Positions 10,175-21,667 of a stretch of DNA of 64,000 nt are shown piece after piece. The position numbers and the translations under genes were made by a program. The DNA is taken from positions 1,348,444,323 to 1,348,508,322 of the forward strand of contig NC_090444.1 in assembly GCF_031143425.1 (NCBI RefSeq), written 5' to 3'. The DNA comes from Pleurodeles waltl. Lineage: Eukaryota; Chordata; Amphibia; Caudata; Salamandridae. The number at the start of each line of letters is the position of its first letter. Position 1 is the stretch's first letter. Below the pieces are notes generated by a model. The model saw nothing but the letters and a program-made list of their open reading frames with translations, was not told the origin of the DNA and made no database searches.

Positions 10175-10334
10175 GTGAGTCACCACACCCAATTAGAAGC
10201 ACATGTCTACACTTGCTCAAATTAGCAAACAAGCATTGCTAAAAACCAATTGTGTAACACAGTACATAATGTTTACTTAGAAACAATAAGGTTTAACCAA
10301 GAACAGAGATATGATTTAACCCTAATCCCTGGGG

Positions 10335-10800
10335 ATGCTGACAAATAACGCAGGAGGCACCTTGGGGATTCCTGACACCCCGGATTCGGCCAGAGCTCTG
10401 CTCGGTATTTCAAGCCATCCTGGATTGACAATACGGTCCAAACAAACTTTGTTCATTGCCTCCGTCATTGCAAAATCTTTGATTCTGGAAGCATGGAAGT
10501 CACCTGTCCCACCATCCTATTCCGAAGAAATATGAATGTAATATATGGGCAAAAACAACTCTACGCTCAATGTGTAGGTGTGCTAAGCAAATTCAAGGCC
10601 ATATGGGGAGCATGGCCCAACATTTCAGCAGTATAAGGGGAGGGAGAATGGGTGGGAGAGGTATCGGGTGGATCTATTCGCTATATTATGGGTGTTGATA
10701 GAAATGTGAAGAGATATTATATGAATGTAAATACACCATGTTGCTCTTATGAACCTGCTAATAGAAAAAACAAAAAAAAACAAATAATGGCTGTGGGGAT
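10335..10800 (+). pseudogene. L1-type ORF2 C-terminus and 3' UTR relic
   Basis: The frame NNAGGTLGIPDTPDSARALLG followed by LFIASVIAKSLILEAWKSP matches the extreme C-terminus of L1-type ORF2 (an LLG motif, then an A.K.I...WK helix). The frame is then lost at about 10530. An A-rich stretch, AGAAAAAACAAAAAAAAAC, near 10765-10785 resembles a decayed poly(A) tail. It probably belongs with the Cys-rich piece at 8700-8960. Confidence 0.6.
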
Positions 10801-10906
10801 AGAAACAGTGGCTCCACGATTAGCACTACCAAGGATTAGTTCAATTTAGCAGTTGATTTAGAATTCCAACAGAGTTATTGATATACCAAAGCTTACTGTT
10901 GTTTCT

Positions 10907-11536
10907 TTAAGTTTCCAGGACCCTGCTTTCTTTTGAACCATGTTGATCACAAAAAAAAAATGTTTTATAATCACGAAAGGAATTATCATTGACATTCATA
11001 TCTGAGATCATACCAAAAGGGATGAAAGGAACAATCACGTAATCAATGATTGAGCAGCTAACAGAAGATTTATGTATAAAATTCGCAGGCATACCATTCT
11101 CAATTATTCCATTAACTATTTGAAACTCCTTATTCCTTTAGAACTTTCAACAATAGGATATATTATTTTGTCTGTTTTATTACTGGGAGTAAAGATTGCT
11201 TCTCCTTTGACCTCATGTGCAAATAACCTTAAAGCATGGTAAAAATCTTTGGCATTAAAATTGCCTACCAGTCGTGTCCATTCCTCTCACTCCCTAATTT
11301 CAGCAATAAAAGAGAAAGTAGATAGTTTAATTTACCAATTGCCCATAGAAAGAGTCTGGAGGGACATACGCATTCACCACCAGAAGTGATTACTTAACAT
11401 CCTACTCTTGCTTCAGAAATGTTTTTATCGCCTGAATTAATTTTGAATCCAGCAGTAATTGTTGCTTAAAAAGATAGCATCTACCTCCTTTTGCATGACC
11501 CCTCCTAGAGGGGATTGCGAGACAACTTAGAACCAA
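10907..11536 (-). pseudogene. L1-type endonuclease relic, distal part
   Basis: On the minus strand, broken frames show L1 apurinic-like endonuclease landmarks in order: SRRGHAKGG, VVNAYVPPDSFYGQLV (about 11380-11340), GNFNAK (the D/N-phosphodiesterase motif, about 11270) and a VNGIIENGMPANF...SSVSCSIIDYVIV segment (about 11110-11030). Several stops and shifts separate them, and the final SDH motif is not clear. The proximal part lies at 12411-12545, beyond an inserted MITE. Confidence 0.6.
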
Positions 11537-12410
11537 GTCCCATATTTATACTTTTTACACAAAACTGCGCAAACGTAGTTTGCGTCAAAAAGTATAGCGC
11601 TGGCATGTGCCATTCCACATGCCCCAGCCTGGCGCCATATTTAAGGAATGGCACAAGCCGGCACTAGGGGGTGGGCCAGCATCAAGTAAAATGACGTTAG
11701 CCGGGTAGGTTGGTGGTACTGGGGAAGGGGGTTCTGCACCAAAAAATTACATTTGGCTGGTTAGAGTCAATAAAAATGACTCAAACCTGCCTAGCGCCAT
11801 TTCTTGATGCAAAACCTACCATACCACAACTCCTGTCTTATAAAAGACAGGAGTCATGCCCACCACCCCAATGGCCAGCACATAGGACAAGGGTTCTCTG
11901 CACATGGCCATTGCACCCAGTGCCACGTAGGGTGGCCCATTTCAGGGCCCCCAATGGCACTTTAAAAAATAAATAAAAACACTTACCAAACTTACCTAGG
12001 ATGGGGTCCCCCATCCTCCGCTGTCCTTCTGGTGTGATCTGGGGCCTGGGGAGAGCACCTGTGGACTTATTCCATGGTGTTTCACCATGGAACTAGGCCG
12101 ACAGGTCCCCTAACGCCTGCCTTGACCCAGGGGTTAAATATTGGCGCTAAGCATGCTTAGTGCCATTATTTAGACCCGCCTCCCTCCCGTGCACCATTTA
12201 TACACTGGAGGAAAAATAAGGCGCTAGGGCCTTAGAGTCATTTTTTTGACGGGAACACCTACCTTGCACCTCATTGACGCAAGGTAGGTTCATGCATCCA
12301 AAAAATGACTTTAACTCCACTATTTTAACACTAGACGGGTCTAGCCCCAAAATATAAATATGGAATTAAGTTGACGCTAATTCAGCGCAAGCAGAGTATA
12401 AATCTGGGCC
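11537..12410. mobile_element. 0.87-kb MITE inserted in L1 endonuclease relic
   Basis: The element runs from GTCCCATATTTATACTTTTT to AGTATAAATCTGGGCC, with subterminal hairpins on both sides. It has the central features shared by the family (CTCCTGTCTTATAAAAGACAGGAG hairpin around 11831-11854, in two halves of 11-12 bases). It separates two parts of one endonuclease reading direction, which proves insertion after the LINE. Flanking trinucleotides are CAA and TAA, so the duplication has decayed. Confidence 0.75.
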
Positions 12411-12545
12411 TAAGTACCCTTCTAACATAAAATCATGTTTCAGGTTTCCTGGATCAATATTATTAACTTCAGCCAGACTATTCAGAAACAACATTTTATA
12501 ACCATCTGTCAATAACCCTGCTGCATTACATTCCAGGAAAACACT
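12411..12545 (-). pseudogene. L1-type endonuclease relic, proximal part
   Basis: The minus-strand frame reads VFLECNAAGLLTDGYKMLFL, resembling the beginning of L1-type ORF2 (WN.AGL...K....L). Together with 10907-11536 it represents one endonuclease domain split by the MITE. Confidence 0.5.
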
Positions 12546-12880
12546 TTTAGGCCATTACTAGGAGCCTCTGCTGCTGTTAAACACAATGGCACCCTTAGAG
12601 TTAAGGACACCTCCTACCAATCTCCCAGTATCATCATCTAGATCTGCAGCATTCACCTTCTCATTCTTGCCTAGCAGAGAAGCCCTCCTGCCCCCCCCCC
12701 CCAATTCCTAGGGATATCTACAGATTTGTTAGACTCTCATTTAACATAGATTGTGGGGATGAAAGAACCAAAGGGAAAAACACATTGGCCTTGGTTTTTA
12801 AAGAAGAAACTATGTTAACTACTCTTTCTGCAGGGGGATTACATCAATACCTTGACAGCATAACTTGTAACTATTTAGTA
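12546..12880. other. No recognised feature
   Basis: A 13-14-base C homopolymer lies near 12690-12704. Otherwise nothing is recognised. Confidence 0.4.
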
Positions 12881-12883
12881 GGG

Positions 12884-13505
12884 TTACATTAGATATACCA
12901 TCGTGCAAGGATGTCTGCTTTGAGGGGTTTGATTGTTTATGTGTGGGAAGGTGTCCCTTCCTGTACATAAACAGTCACTAATGGTGATTTGGCACTTATG
13001 TGTGTGCTGCACTAAGTGCGTGCTGCAGAAGTGCCAAAGCATCATTTTGAAATGATTGTTTATGTGCAGGAAGGGACACCTTCCCACACATAAACAATCA
13101 AATCTGGCATTTTGCTCTTTCTATGCGTGCTGCAGAATGCAGCACACGTAGAAAAAGCAAAAAACAAGGAAGAATACAAGTATTCCTACTCATTGCACCT
13201 TGATAATGCCACCCCTAGGGTGGCTTTAGATTTTGGCCCTGCCTCAGGTTTACGATAACTCGTCAATCTGAGGCAGCGTCAAAATGCAATGGGTGTTGCT
13301 GTGGCACACACACAGCAACACCCATTGCACGCCCCTTCCAGGTAAAGGACTGCGTGTTAAGGGGTCGTATTTACAAGGTGGCATTAAGCCACAAAAAGTG
13401 ACTTAACACCTCCTTTTAAATACAGCGTTGGGCATAGTGCCACCGGAGCATCACAAAAAGCAATGCTCCGGTGACACTGGGGGCTCATAAATATGCCCCT
13501 TAATG
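12884..13505. repeat. Hairpin-rich MITE-like repeat, copy 1
   Basis: A long imperfect inverted repeat (about 12931-12975 against 13057-13099) is followed by a string of hairpins (TGCTGCAGAATGCAGCA, GGGTGTTGCTGTGGC against GCAACACCC). The segment ends with a short foldback, 13359-13500, that opens GGGGTCGTATTTACAAG and closes CATAAATATGCCCC. That foldback is bordered by TTAA on both sides. The part from about 13090 to 13500 is homologous to 19470-19875. Confidence 0.6.
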
Positions 13506-13773
13506 TCAACAAAAGAGGCACATTCAATGCATTTTAGTACCCACATTTTTGCCACTGTAAAAAAGGATAATGTCCAAATTGGAGGTGAATATCTTAGCCT
13601 ATGGGTTCAGGGAGATGGGGAAAAAACTTGTGAGGGAACCACGATTGAAACATCCATAATATTCTCAGCCCGTAGGCATTAGGGATAGACTCAGGTCGGT
13701 TGATTAGAGGAGACTACTGCTCATTTTACTGTTTAAATCAAAGCAGAAGTTTTTGCGCATTATGTGCAGATTC
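13506..13773. other. No recognised feature
   Basis: Nothing recognised between two repeat elements. Confidence 0.4.
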
Positions 13774-13776
13774 TAT

Positions 13777-15571
13777 GGGGCATATTTATACTCCATTTGC
13801 GCCGAATTTGCATCAATTTGTTTTCAAGCAAATTCAGCGCAAAACTAACTCCATATTTATAGTTTGACGTTAGACACGTCTAACGTCAAATTATTGGAGT
13901 TAGCACTATTTTTTAGATGTGTGAACCTACTTAGGGGCATATTTGTACTCTGTTTGCGCTGAATGTGCGTCAAAAAGTTTGATGCACATTCGGCGCAAAC
14001 CTTGCCCCATATTTATACTATGACGCCCGACCCTGCAGACGCCAAAATCCCTCCGTGTGCGTCATTTATTGGATGCGGGAAACTGCCTTCCGTTAATGAC
14101 ATGCAAGGTAGGCGTCCCCGTCCCAAAAATGACTTTAAGGCCTGTGCGCCTTATTTATACTCCTGCGTCATTTTGACGCACAAGAGGGGGCGGGCCTTAT
14201 AAAACGGCACACAGCCTGATGTGCGCCGTTTTTTAGCGCCTGAGTGAGGGCAGGCGTTAAGGGACCTGTGGGCTCACTTCCATGGAAGCTGTCCATAGGT
14301 GCACTTCCCTGCCCCCAGGGACACCCCCCTGCCACCCTCGCCCACCCCAGGAGGGCACCCATGGATTGGGGGGGGACCCATCTCAGGTAAGTACAGGTAA
14401 GTTGAGGTAAGTATTTATTTTTGTTTTTTAAAATGGCATAGGGGGGTCTAATTTGGCCCCCCTTCATGCCACTGTGCCCAATGGCCATGCCCAGGGGACA
14501 GAAGTCCCCTGGGCATGGCCATTGGGCAAGGGGGCTTGACTCCTGTCTTTGCTAAGACAGGAGTCATTTCAATGGGGATTGAGCGTTTTGACTCAAACCT
14601 GACTTGCACCATTTTTTGACGCACAACCCCCATTTTCCTCTGCGTCGGCGCTGCCTGGTTTGAGTCTTTTTTTTTTTTACTCTGACCAGCTAACGTCAAT
14701 CCTTAAATTAGGCGCCCGCATGGCACGTAGGAATGGCGTTAGCCGGCGGTAATTTGTTTGACGTAAACCAGCGCCAATGCTGGTTTGCATCAAAAAGTAT
14801 AATTATGGGCCTCAGCGTCAATGAGATGCAAGGTAGACATTCCCATCTAAAAAATAGTGCTAAGCCCATAGTCCCATATTTAACCCCTAGTGCTAAAATG
14901 ACACCCGGGTGGGAGGAAGGGCTAAATAATGGTGCAAAGCTTGCTTTGCACTATTATTTAACGCCTGGGTCAGACCGGGCGTTAGGGGACCTATAGACCC
15001 ATTTCTATGGTTAAACACCATGGAATGGGTCCACAGGCGCCCTCCTCAAGCCCCAGGAACACCCCCACCCACACCAGAGGGACACTGGAGGATGAGGGAC
15101 CCCATCACAGGTAAGTAGTGTAAGAAGAGGTAAGTATTTTTCTTAATATACATATATTAAAGTGCCATCAGGGGCTTAACTTTGAGCACCCTGCATGGCA
15201 CAGTGTGCAATGGCCATGCCCAGGGGACACTGGTTCCCTATGCTGGCCATTGGGGTAGTGGGCATGACTCTGTGGTATGGATGGTTTTGCATCAGAAAAT
15301 GACTCTAGGCTAGTTAGATGCATTTTATTTTTTGCCTCTAACCAGCCTAATGTAATTTTTTGGTGCAAAACCTCTTTCCCCCATACCTCCACCCCCACCC
15401 GACTAAAGTCTTTATTTTTTTTTTTACGCTAGCCCACCCTTTGAACCGACTTGCCCCATTCCATAAACATGGCACCTGGCTGGCGCTCAGGAATGGCGCA
15501 AGCCGGTGCTACACTTTTTTATGTAAAACTGCATTAGTGCAGTTTTGCATCAAAAAGTATAAATATGCCCC
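13777..15571. mobile_element. Outer MITE, interrupted, TSD TAT
   Basis: The element starts GGGGCATATTTATACTCC and ends AGTATAAATATGCCCC, with TAT on both sides (13774-13776, 15572-15574). Removing the inner element at 13934-14811 restores the family consensus layout, in which ..TTTTTTAGATG...CTACTTA meets GCGTCAATGAGATGCAAGGTAG. Its unbroken length would be about 0.92 kb. It is non-coding. Confidence 0.8.
13934..14811. mobile_element. Inner MITE nested in the outer MITE
   Basis: The element runs from GGGGCATATTTGTACTCTG to AGTATAATTATGGGCC. Flanking trinucleotides are TTA and TCA, a probably decayed 3-bp duplication. It carries the family's central hairpin with the arms ATGACTCCTGTCTTAGC-type (about 14540-14570) and the GGGGGG/CCCCCC-containing middle. 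Confidence 0.8.
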
Positions 15572-15574
15572 TAT

Positions 15575-16138
15575 CTTGTTTTTTCTTCTTGCCTTCCTGA
15601 TTCTTGCCTTTATTCTTCTTGATTTTCTTCTCGCCGGGATTTAGTGATGCAGGATTTCCTTATTCTGCAAAACTGTAAAGAGATTACTATTTTGCTCTTG
15701 CTAGGGAGGACTGAGAGAATGCTTCTGTAGACATTGGCTTGAAGAGATTTTGCAGCGAGAAAATCAGTTCATTCTCCATTGGGTTGGAAGGCTGTTTGAT
15801 CCATTTCTGACGGTGCTGAGAACCTGCTTGTTTTCCCAAATCGCTGGATCAAAGGTCGGATAAGAGTTCGTCACTGAAATCAGCTTGTTGGGCATCCAAT
15901 TTTGGTGCCAGAAATCCCTTCTCACCTTATCCCTTATCGACTTGGGGCTTGGGCGGGAATGTAGTTTTCTCCAATAATACACTTTTATCCGGAGTCAGAG
16001 ACTAATATAATCAGGGAGGAATCCATGATATGGTTATTATCTGATTTTTCCAACAGAGCCAATATTGAGGACAAATTTCTCTCTAAGCACTGGAGTGATT
16101 TAGAATATTGTACACAATTTCCAGGGAGATTACATGTT
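15575..16138. other. No recognised feature
   Basis: A 72-codon minus-strand frame at 15764-15982 has no recognised domain. The sequence was continuous with 18240 onward before the solo LTR inserted. Confidence 0.4.
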
Positions 16139-18234
16139 TGTTAGAAATTGGGTTTTTGGTTGGCAGTCAGGTTACCCTCTGTCCAAGCAAGAACCCTCAC
16201 TCTAGTCAGGGTAAGTCACACACAATCCAAAATTAGCCTGTGCCCACCCTCTGGTAGCTTGGCACGAGCAGTCAGGCTTCACTTAGAAGGCAATGTGTAA
16301 AGCATTTGTGCAATAAATCATACAATACCATAATATAACACCACGAAAATACACCACACAGTGTTTAGAAAAATATATAATATTTATCTGGGTATTTGCA
16401 GGTCAAAACGATCAAAGATGCAATATGAATTTGTAAAGATGTCACTGAAAAGTGATATATAGTGTCTTAAGTCTTTAAAAAGCAAACAAAGTCTTTTTCA
16501 AGCACAAAGTACCTGGTTTCTGGTGGAAAATCTCTGCAAAGGGCTGCAGAAGAAGAGATACGTGGAAAAATAGTGTGTGCGTCGATTTCTCCCCAGCACA
16601 CACGGACTTGCGTCGTTATTTTTCACGCGGGGAAGTCATGCGTCGTTTTCCGGCGCGTGGACAGTCTCTTTCTATGGGTCGCGGGGATTACCAGTTGTCC
16701 CAGGTCTGTGCGTGGATTCTCCTGCTTGTTTTCCGGCAGCGCGTCGTTCTGCGGGGCTGTGCGTCGAAGTTTCGCTCTCACGGCAGGCGTCGCGTCGATT
16801 TCTCCTTTGGAAGTCAGGCGGCATTGTCCTTGCGAGGCCGTGCGTTGAAGTTCCGGTCGTCCCAAAGGTATTGCGTCGATCAGCATCGGTGTGCGGCGTT
16901 TTTCTCGCCGCGGAACAAGCTGTGCGTCGAACATTTCGGCGCACGAAGCGTCCAAGTGAAAAAGAGAAGTCTTTTTGGTCCTGAGACTTCAGGGAATAGG
17001 AGGCAAGCTCTATCCAAGCCCTTGGAGAGCACTTTTACAGCCAGACAAGAGTTCAGCAAGGCAGCAGGCCAACAGCAAGGCAGCAGTCCTTTGTAGAAAA
17101 GCAGACAGGTGAGTCCTTTGAGCAGCCAGGCAGTTCTTCTTGGAAGGATGTAGTTTCTGGTTCAGGTTTCTTCTTCATCAAGTGTCTGATGAGGTAGGGC
17201 AGAGGCCCTGTTTATACTAAGTTGTGCCTTTGAAGTGGGGGTGACTTCAAAGAGTGTCTAAGAAATGCACCAAGCCCCCTTTCAGTTCAATCCTGCCTGC
17301 CAGAGTACAAGTAGGGGGTGTGGCAGTCCTTTGTGTGAGGGCAGGCCCTCCACCCTCCCAGCCCAGGAAGACCCATTCAAAATGCGATGTATGCAAGTGA
17401 TGCTGAGTACCCTGTGTTTGGGGTGTGTCTGAGTGAATGCACAAGGAGCTGTCAGCTAAACCTAGCCAGACGTGGATTGAAGGGCACAGAAAGATTTAAG
17501 TGCAAAGAAATGCTCACTTTCTAAAAGTGACATTTCTAGAATAGTAATATTAAATCCGACTTCACCAGTCAGCAGGATTTTATATTACCATTCTAGCCAT
17601 ACTAAATATGACCTTCCTGCTCCTTTCAGATCAGCAGCTGCCACTTCAACAGTGTATGAGGGCAGCCCCAATGTTAGCCCATGAAGGGAGCAGGCCTCAC
17701 AGTAGTGTAAAAACGGATTTAGGAGTTTTACACTACCAGGACATATAACTACACAGGTACATGTCCTGCCTTTTACCCACACAGCACCCTGCTCAAGGGG
17801 TTACCTAGGGCACACATTAGGGGTGACTTATATGTAGAAAAAGGGGAGTTCTAGGCTTGGCAAGTACTTTTAAATGCCAAGTCGAAGTGACAGTGAAACT
17901 GCACACACAGGCCTTGCAAGGGCAGGCCTGAGACAAGGTTAAGGGGCTGCTGAAGTGGGTGGCACAACCAGTGCTGCAGGCCCACAATAGCATTTAATCT
18001 ACAGGTCCTAGGCACATATAGTGCACTCTACTAGGGACTTATAAGTAAATTAAATAGCCAATTATGGATAAACCAATCAATAGTACAATTTACACAGAGA
18101 GCATATGCACTTTAGCACTGGTTAGCAGTAGTAAAGTGCCCAGAGGTCAAAAGCCAACAACAACCGGTCAGAAAAAATAGGAGGAAGGAGGCAAAAAGTT
18201 TGGGGATGCCCCCGTCAAAAAGCCAGGTCCAACA
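16139..18234 (-). mobile_element. Solo LTR (Gypsy family B), TSD ATGTT
   Basis: The 2,096-bp sequence starts TGTTAGAAATTGGG and ends CCAGGTCCAACA (TG...CA). It is flanked by the perfect 5-bp repeat ATGTT (16134-16138 and 18235-18239), which shows it is a complete solo LTR left by LTR-LTR recombination. It is homologous to the LTRs at 22481, 24226 and 40283. The strand is given by analogy with those elements, whose coding parts run on the minus strand. Confidence 0.88.
16560..16960. promoter_or_regulatory. CpG-rich repeated TGCGTCG core of the LTR
   Basis: About ten imperfect repeats of a TGCGTCG-type motif give this 400-bp stretch a CpG density far above its surroundings. Open frames in all directions here follow from the composition and are not taken as genes. 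A CpG-rich core within an LTR may be the promoter region, but that is inference. Confidence 0.4.
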
Positions 18235-18239
18235 ATGTT

Positions 18240-18800
18240 GAATATGTGCAATTCTGGTGTGGTGGACTCCTGGAAGTGAAGGAAAGATTCTCGCTCAGTG
18301 TACTGCTAAAGAGTTGCAACATAAGGTGCAGTGTGGCACCCAAAAGGGAGCCTTCCCCAAGTAGATGGGATGCAGTAGATACCAATGTGTACTGCTAAAG
18401 GTCAATTCTCAAGTCTAAGAAGGTAAAATCTTCGATGGGAGGTGGTTTTTCCATGGCCACTGGGTTCCTAGAATGCACACATGCCCTCACAATCGGGAAC
18501 CAGTGGCTTAAGAGTGCAATGAGTGGTTACAAATTCAGGTACTAGCTCCAAGATTGCCTCCGTTAAGGCCATCCTTTATCTTCAACATCCTCTTTAGAAA
18601 AAAATGATGAACTAGCATTAAACCCCTTCAAAGAATTTACAAGCAAGGCTTTGTTTTTCATAGGGTCTGATTTAGCTTTCGTAGATGGTCGTACATAAAC
18701 TAATCTCCCACAGCGTAGCTTCTTAGCCATCACAGTTGTTTTAGGAGATAAGCTCAAGGAAAGAAAGAAAGTAAAGCAAAAAACCAAGGGCCAGCTCTAC
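18240..18800. other. No recognised feature
   Basis: A 74-codon minus-strand frame (18563-18787) has no recognised domain. Otherwise nothing is recognised. Confidence 0.4.
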
Positions 18801-18803
18801 AAT

Positions 18804-19386
18804 AAACTGGTGCAGCGCAGTGCTGCACCAAAATCAGCAGAGCCGCCACTCGCGGCTCGCTGCTATTTATAGAGGTGGGTGCAGCATGGGGGCGGGCAGT
18901 CATTTAATAAAAAATAAATAAATAATGTACCTCCTCCATAGCCGCAGCTCCTCTGTCCCTCGTTGCTGCAGCTACAGGCTCCCAGCCTGTCCTGCGGCCA
19001 AACCTGATGCTGCTCAGAGCAGCGCCAGGATTGTCTGGAAGCACCCAACCAATGTGCTCCCAGGCAAACTGGGAGCCTGTGCAGGCCCTCTCCAGCCCAC
19101 CAACTATGTTGCTGCACTGGAGAGAGTCCTGTGTGCATGTGTGTTTGGCCAGGCCGAGACGGTCGTCTAAACTCACATGCGCTGTGAGGGGAGTGCACAG
19201 TGCACTCCCCTTTGCTCGTCACCCCCCAATGCCATGCCCCTTTCACAAGGAAGGGATAATGCACACGGTTTATTATCCCTTCCTTGTGAAAGAATTTGCA
19301 GTGGTTGCTGCTGGCGGGGGGGGGGGGGGTAACGCTCCTCTGCCCTAATGCAGGAGCCGCCCATGGGAGCCACGCTGCACCAGTTT
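18804..19386. repeat. Foldback element with hairpins
   Basis: Terminal inverted repeat AAACTGGTGCAGCG (18804-18817) matches CGCTGCACCAGTTT (19373-19386). The interior contains a perfect 20-bp-arm hairpin at 19241-19260/19272-19291 and a G homopolymer near 19315-19329. It is non-coding. Confidence 0.6.
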
Positions 19387-19404
19387 TGAAACAGAGGGAT
19401 GGAC

Positions 19405-19875
19405 CGTATTTGCAAGAATACGGTGCACCCTGCATTTCCCTTTGTGCCAGCGCTAAATTTAGCTAAATTTGCACATAAACAATCACTCATGGCGGTTTTG
19501 CTCTTTCGATGTGTGCTGCTGAATGCAGCACACAAAGAAAAAAAAAAAAGAAAGCATTTCTTCTCGTTACGCCATGCTAATGCCACCCCCGGGGTTTCAT
19601 TCATTTTTGGCATTGCCACAGACTTACAGATTCTTGTAAGTCTAGGGCAGCGTCAAAAGCAATTGACGATGTGGTGGAGTGCCCATAGCAACACCGATTG
19701 CACCCCCCTCGGCTGCAAAAAAAACTGCATCAGAGGGTGCATATTTGCAAGGCGGTGTTAAGCCATAAAAGGTGGCTTAGCACTGCCTTGGAAATATGTA
19801 GAATGCACAGTGCCACCAGAGTGTCACAAAAAGTGACATTCCAGTGGCGCTATGGGTCTTGTAAATATGCCCCCA
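19405..19875. repeat. Hairpin-rich MITE-like repeat, copy 2
   Basis: This copy is homologous to 13090-13500: it shares the ACATAAACAATCA segment, the TGCTGCTGAATGCAGCA hairpin, the GCAACACC region and the final AAATATGCCCCC end. It opens CCGTATTTGCAAGAATACGG, itself a hairpin. Confidence 0.6.
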
Positions 19876-20800
19876 ATGCATTCGAGGTTCCAGTAAAATC
19901 AAGCTGAGGTGGGTTAGATATGCCACGGCACTTGCCCACAGTGATGATCGTAGCAAACAATTGCTTTATATGAAGACTTGTAGTCAAACTTCAATTACTC
20001 CGAACACAATAAGGACAATGAGGGACCAGGTCTCTGAGGTAAAAGAATACACTTTTAAATGCCCTAAAGTAAAACAGGGCAGAGATAAAGAGATGCAAGG
20101 AACCAAGAAATAAAAAGTACAGTGCCTCCTTATATGCCAAAGCACGGATAGCTACAGTCAGCTGTTGATGGAACCACAAGTCGCTCTGGGCCACCATCAA
20201 AACCCTCTTAATTCAGCAAGAACATACCCTTTTGCTTCTTCCAGGTTGACTCCCACCGTCAAGCATTGCCCAGACTGAACAACATCCTCCTGTGGCACAA
20301 ACCCAGACTTACCCGTAGCAGGGCCTGACTGGCCGTAGCAGGCATCGGGCGTTTTCCTGGGAGGCTGGAAGGGTGGGGGCTGGTTTTGCAATGGTGCTGC
20401 AATCTTGGGCCCCAGTAACAAAAGCAGCAATCCAGCATAATCCACACACTCTCGTTCCCAGGCTCTGTGCGGGGGCTGGTGTGACAAAATTGCCAGGGTT
20501 GCTTTGGCTTCCCAGTCTGGCCCTGACCAATAGTATCCACTACAGTAATACTGGGCAGCCCAGCACAAAAAGAGGAGGATGAGGGGATAAGGCTGTCTCG
20601 GTGAAAACACCTAACTGGGCCATCAAAGGGGTGGCTGCTGTAATATATGACCAGTTGCAACACAGGCACCCAGGTCACTTCGGTGGACACCAAAGAAGTC
20701 AGGCAGTGGCTGAGGATTGACCTCTAGTCTTGTATGCAGGGGCTGTAGGCGGCCGGCAGGAGGCAGAGGCTATAGAGGCAGAGGAGGTGGAAGCAACTAA
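19876..20800. other. No recognised feature
   Basis: Overlapping minus-strand frames at 20197-20693 (137-144 codons) have no recognisable domain. They are Pro/Ser/Cys rich and I do not call them genes. Confidence 0.4.
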
Positions 20801-21667
20801 GGCCCATATTTATGGATTTTGCTTCAAAACTGCACTAATGCAGTTTTGCAGCAAACTTCATAGCGCCATCCAGACTTCATGTTTATGGAATGGAACACAG
20901 TAGCGCAAAGTGCAGGCTAGCATCTAAAGAAAAGATGCTAGCCGGAGGGGGTGCGGGAGAGGGGAAAAGGGGTTTGTGAGTGAGAAATAATGCTAGGCTA
21001 GTTAGCAGCAATAAATATGCCGCTAACCAGCCTAGCGTCATTTTCTGACGCACTACCACCCAAACATGACTCTTGTCTTAGAAAAGACAGGAGCCATGCC
21101 CACCACCCAATATCCAGCCCAAGGGACCAGTGTCTCCTGGGCAACACCATAACACCCAATGCCAGACAGGGGGCCCCATGTAAGGGGCCCTCAATGGCAC
21201 CCACATTTTTTTTACACTTACCAATACTTACCCAGGATGGGGTCCCCCATCTTATGGCTCCCCTCTGGTGTGGGTGTTCCTGGGCCTTGGTGTGGGCATC
21301 TGTGGGCCCATTCCATGGTGCTTAGTCTTTACAATGGGGTCACAGGTCCCCTAACGCCTGGTCAGACTCAGGTGTTAAATAACGGTGCTAAGCAGGCTTA
21401 GCTCCATTATTTGGGTCCGCCTATCAGTGTGCGTCGTTTCTGCGCTAAATATGACGTCAGGGGATTAGCGTCATGTTGTGGATGGGAATGCCTAACTTGC
21501 ATCTAATTAGCGCAAGGTAGTTTGCCGCATCCACAATATGGCGCTAACTCCTATATTTTGGCGCTAGATGGGTCTAGCGTCAAAATATAAATATGGAGTT
21601 AAGTTTGCGCCGTTTTAACATCAAAATTTTGATGCTAAAACGGCCCAAGCAGAGTATAAAGTGCCCC
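20801..21667. mobile_element. 0.87-kb MITE
   Basis: The element runs from GGCCCATATTTATGG to AGTATAAAGTGCCCC, with a subterminal hairpin CTGCACTAATGCAG and the family's central CTCTTGTCTTAG/AAGACAGGAG hairpin (about 21070-21095). It separates the truncated gag fragment from upstream sequence. Confidence 0.75.

Larger units (their letters stand above)
8961..10330. other. Non-L1 block inside the L1 relic
   Basis: L1 ORF2 coding sequence breaks off near 8960 and resumes near 10335. The intervening 1.37 kb has no repeat ends that I can identify. It carries a dinucleotide repeat and an exon-like segment (9971-10174). It could be an insertion, a rearrangement or simply a junction of two different relics. 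Confidence 0.4.

Noticed and set aside
16575..17096. 173-codon open frame with overlapping frames on both strands
   Set aside because: It lies within a solo LTR and arises from the CpG-rich repeated motif. No domain, and all frames are equally open.
20197..20693. Overlapping minus-strand frames of 137-144 codons with a GTAAGT downstream
   Set aside because: No domain, low-complexity composition and two frames equally open; not enough for an exon call.
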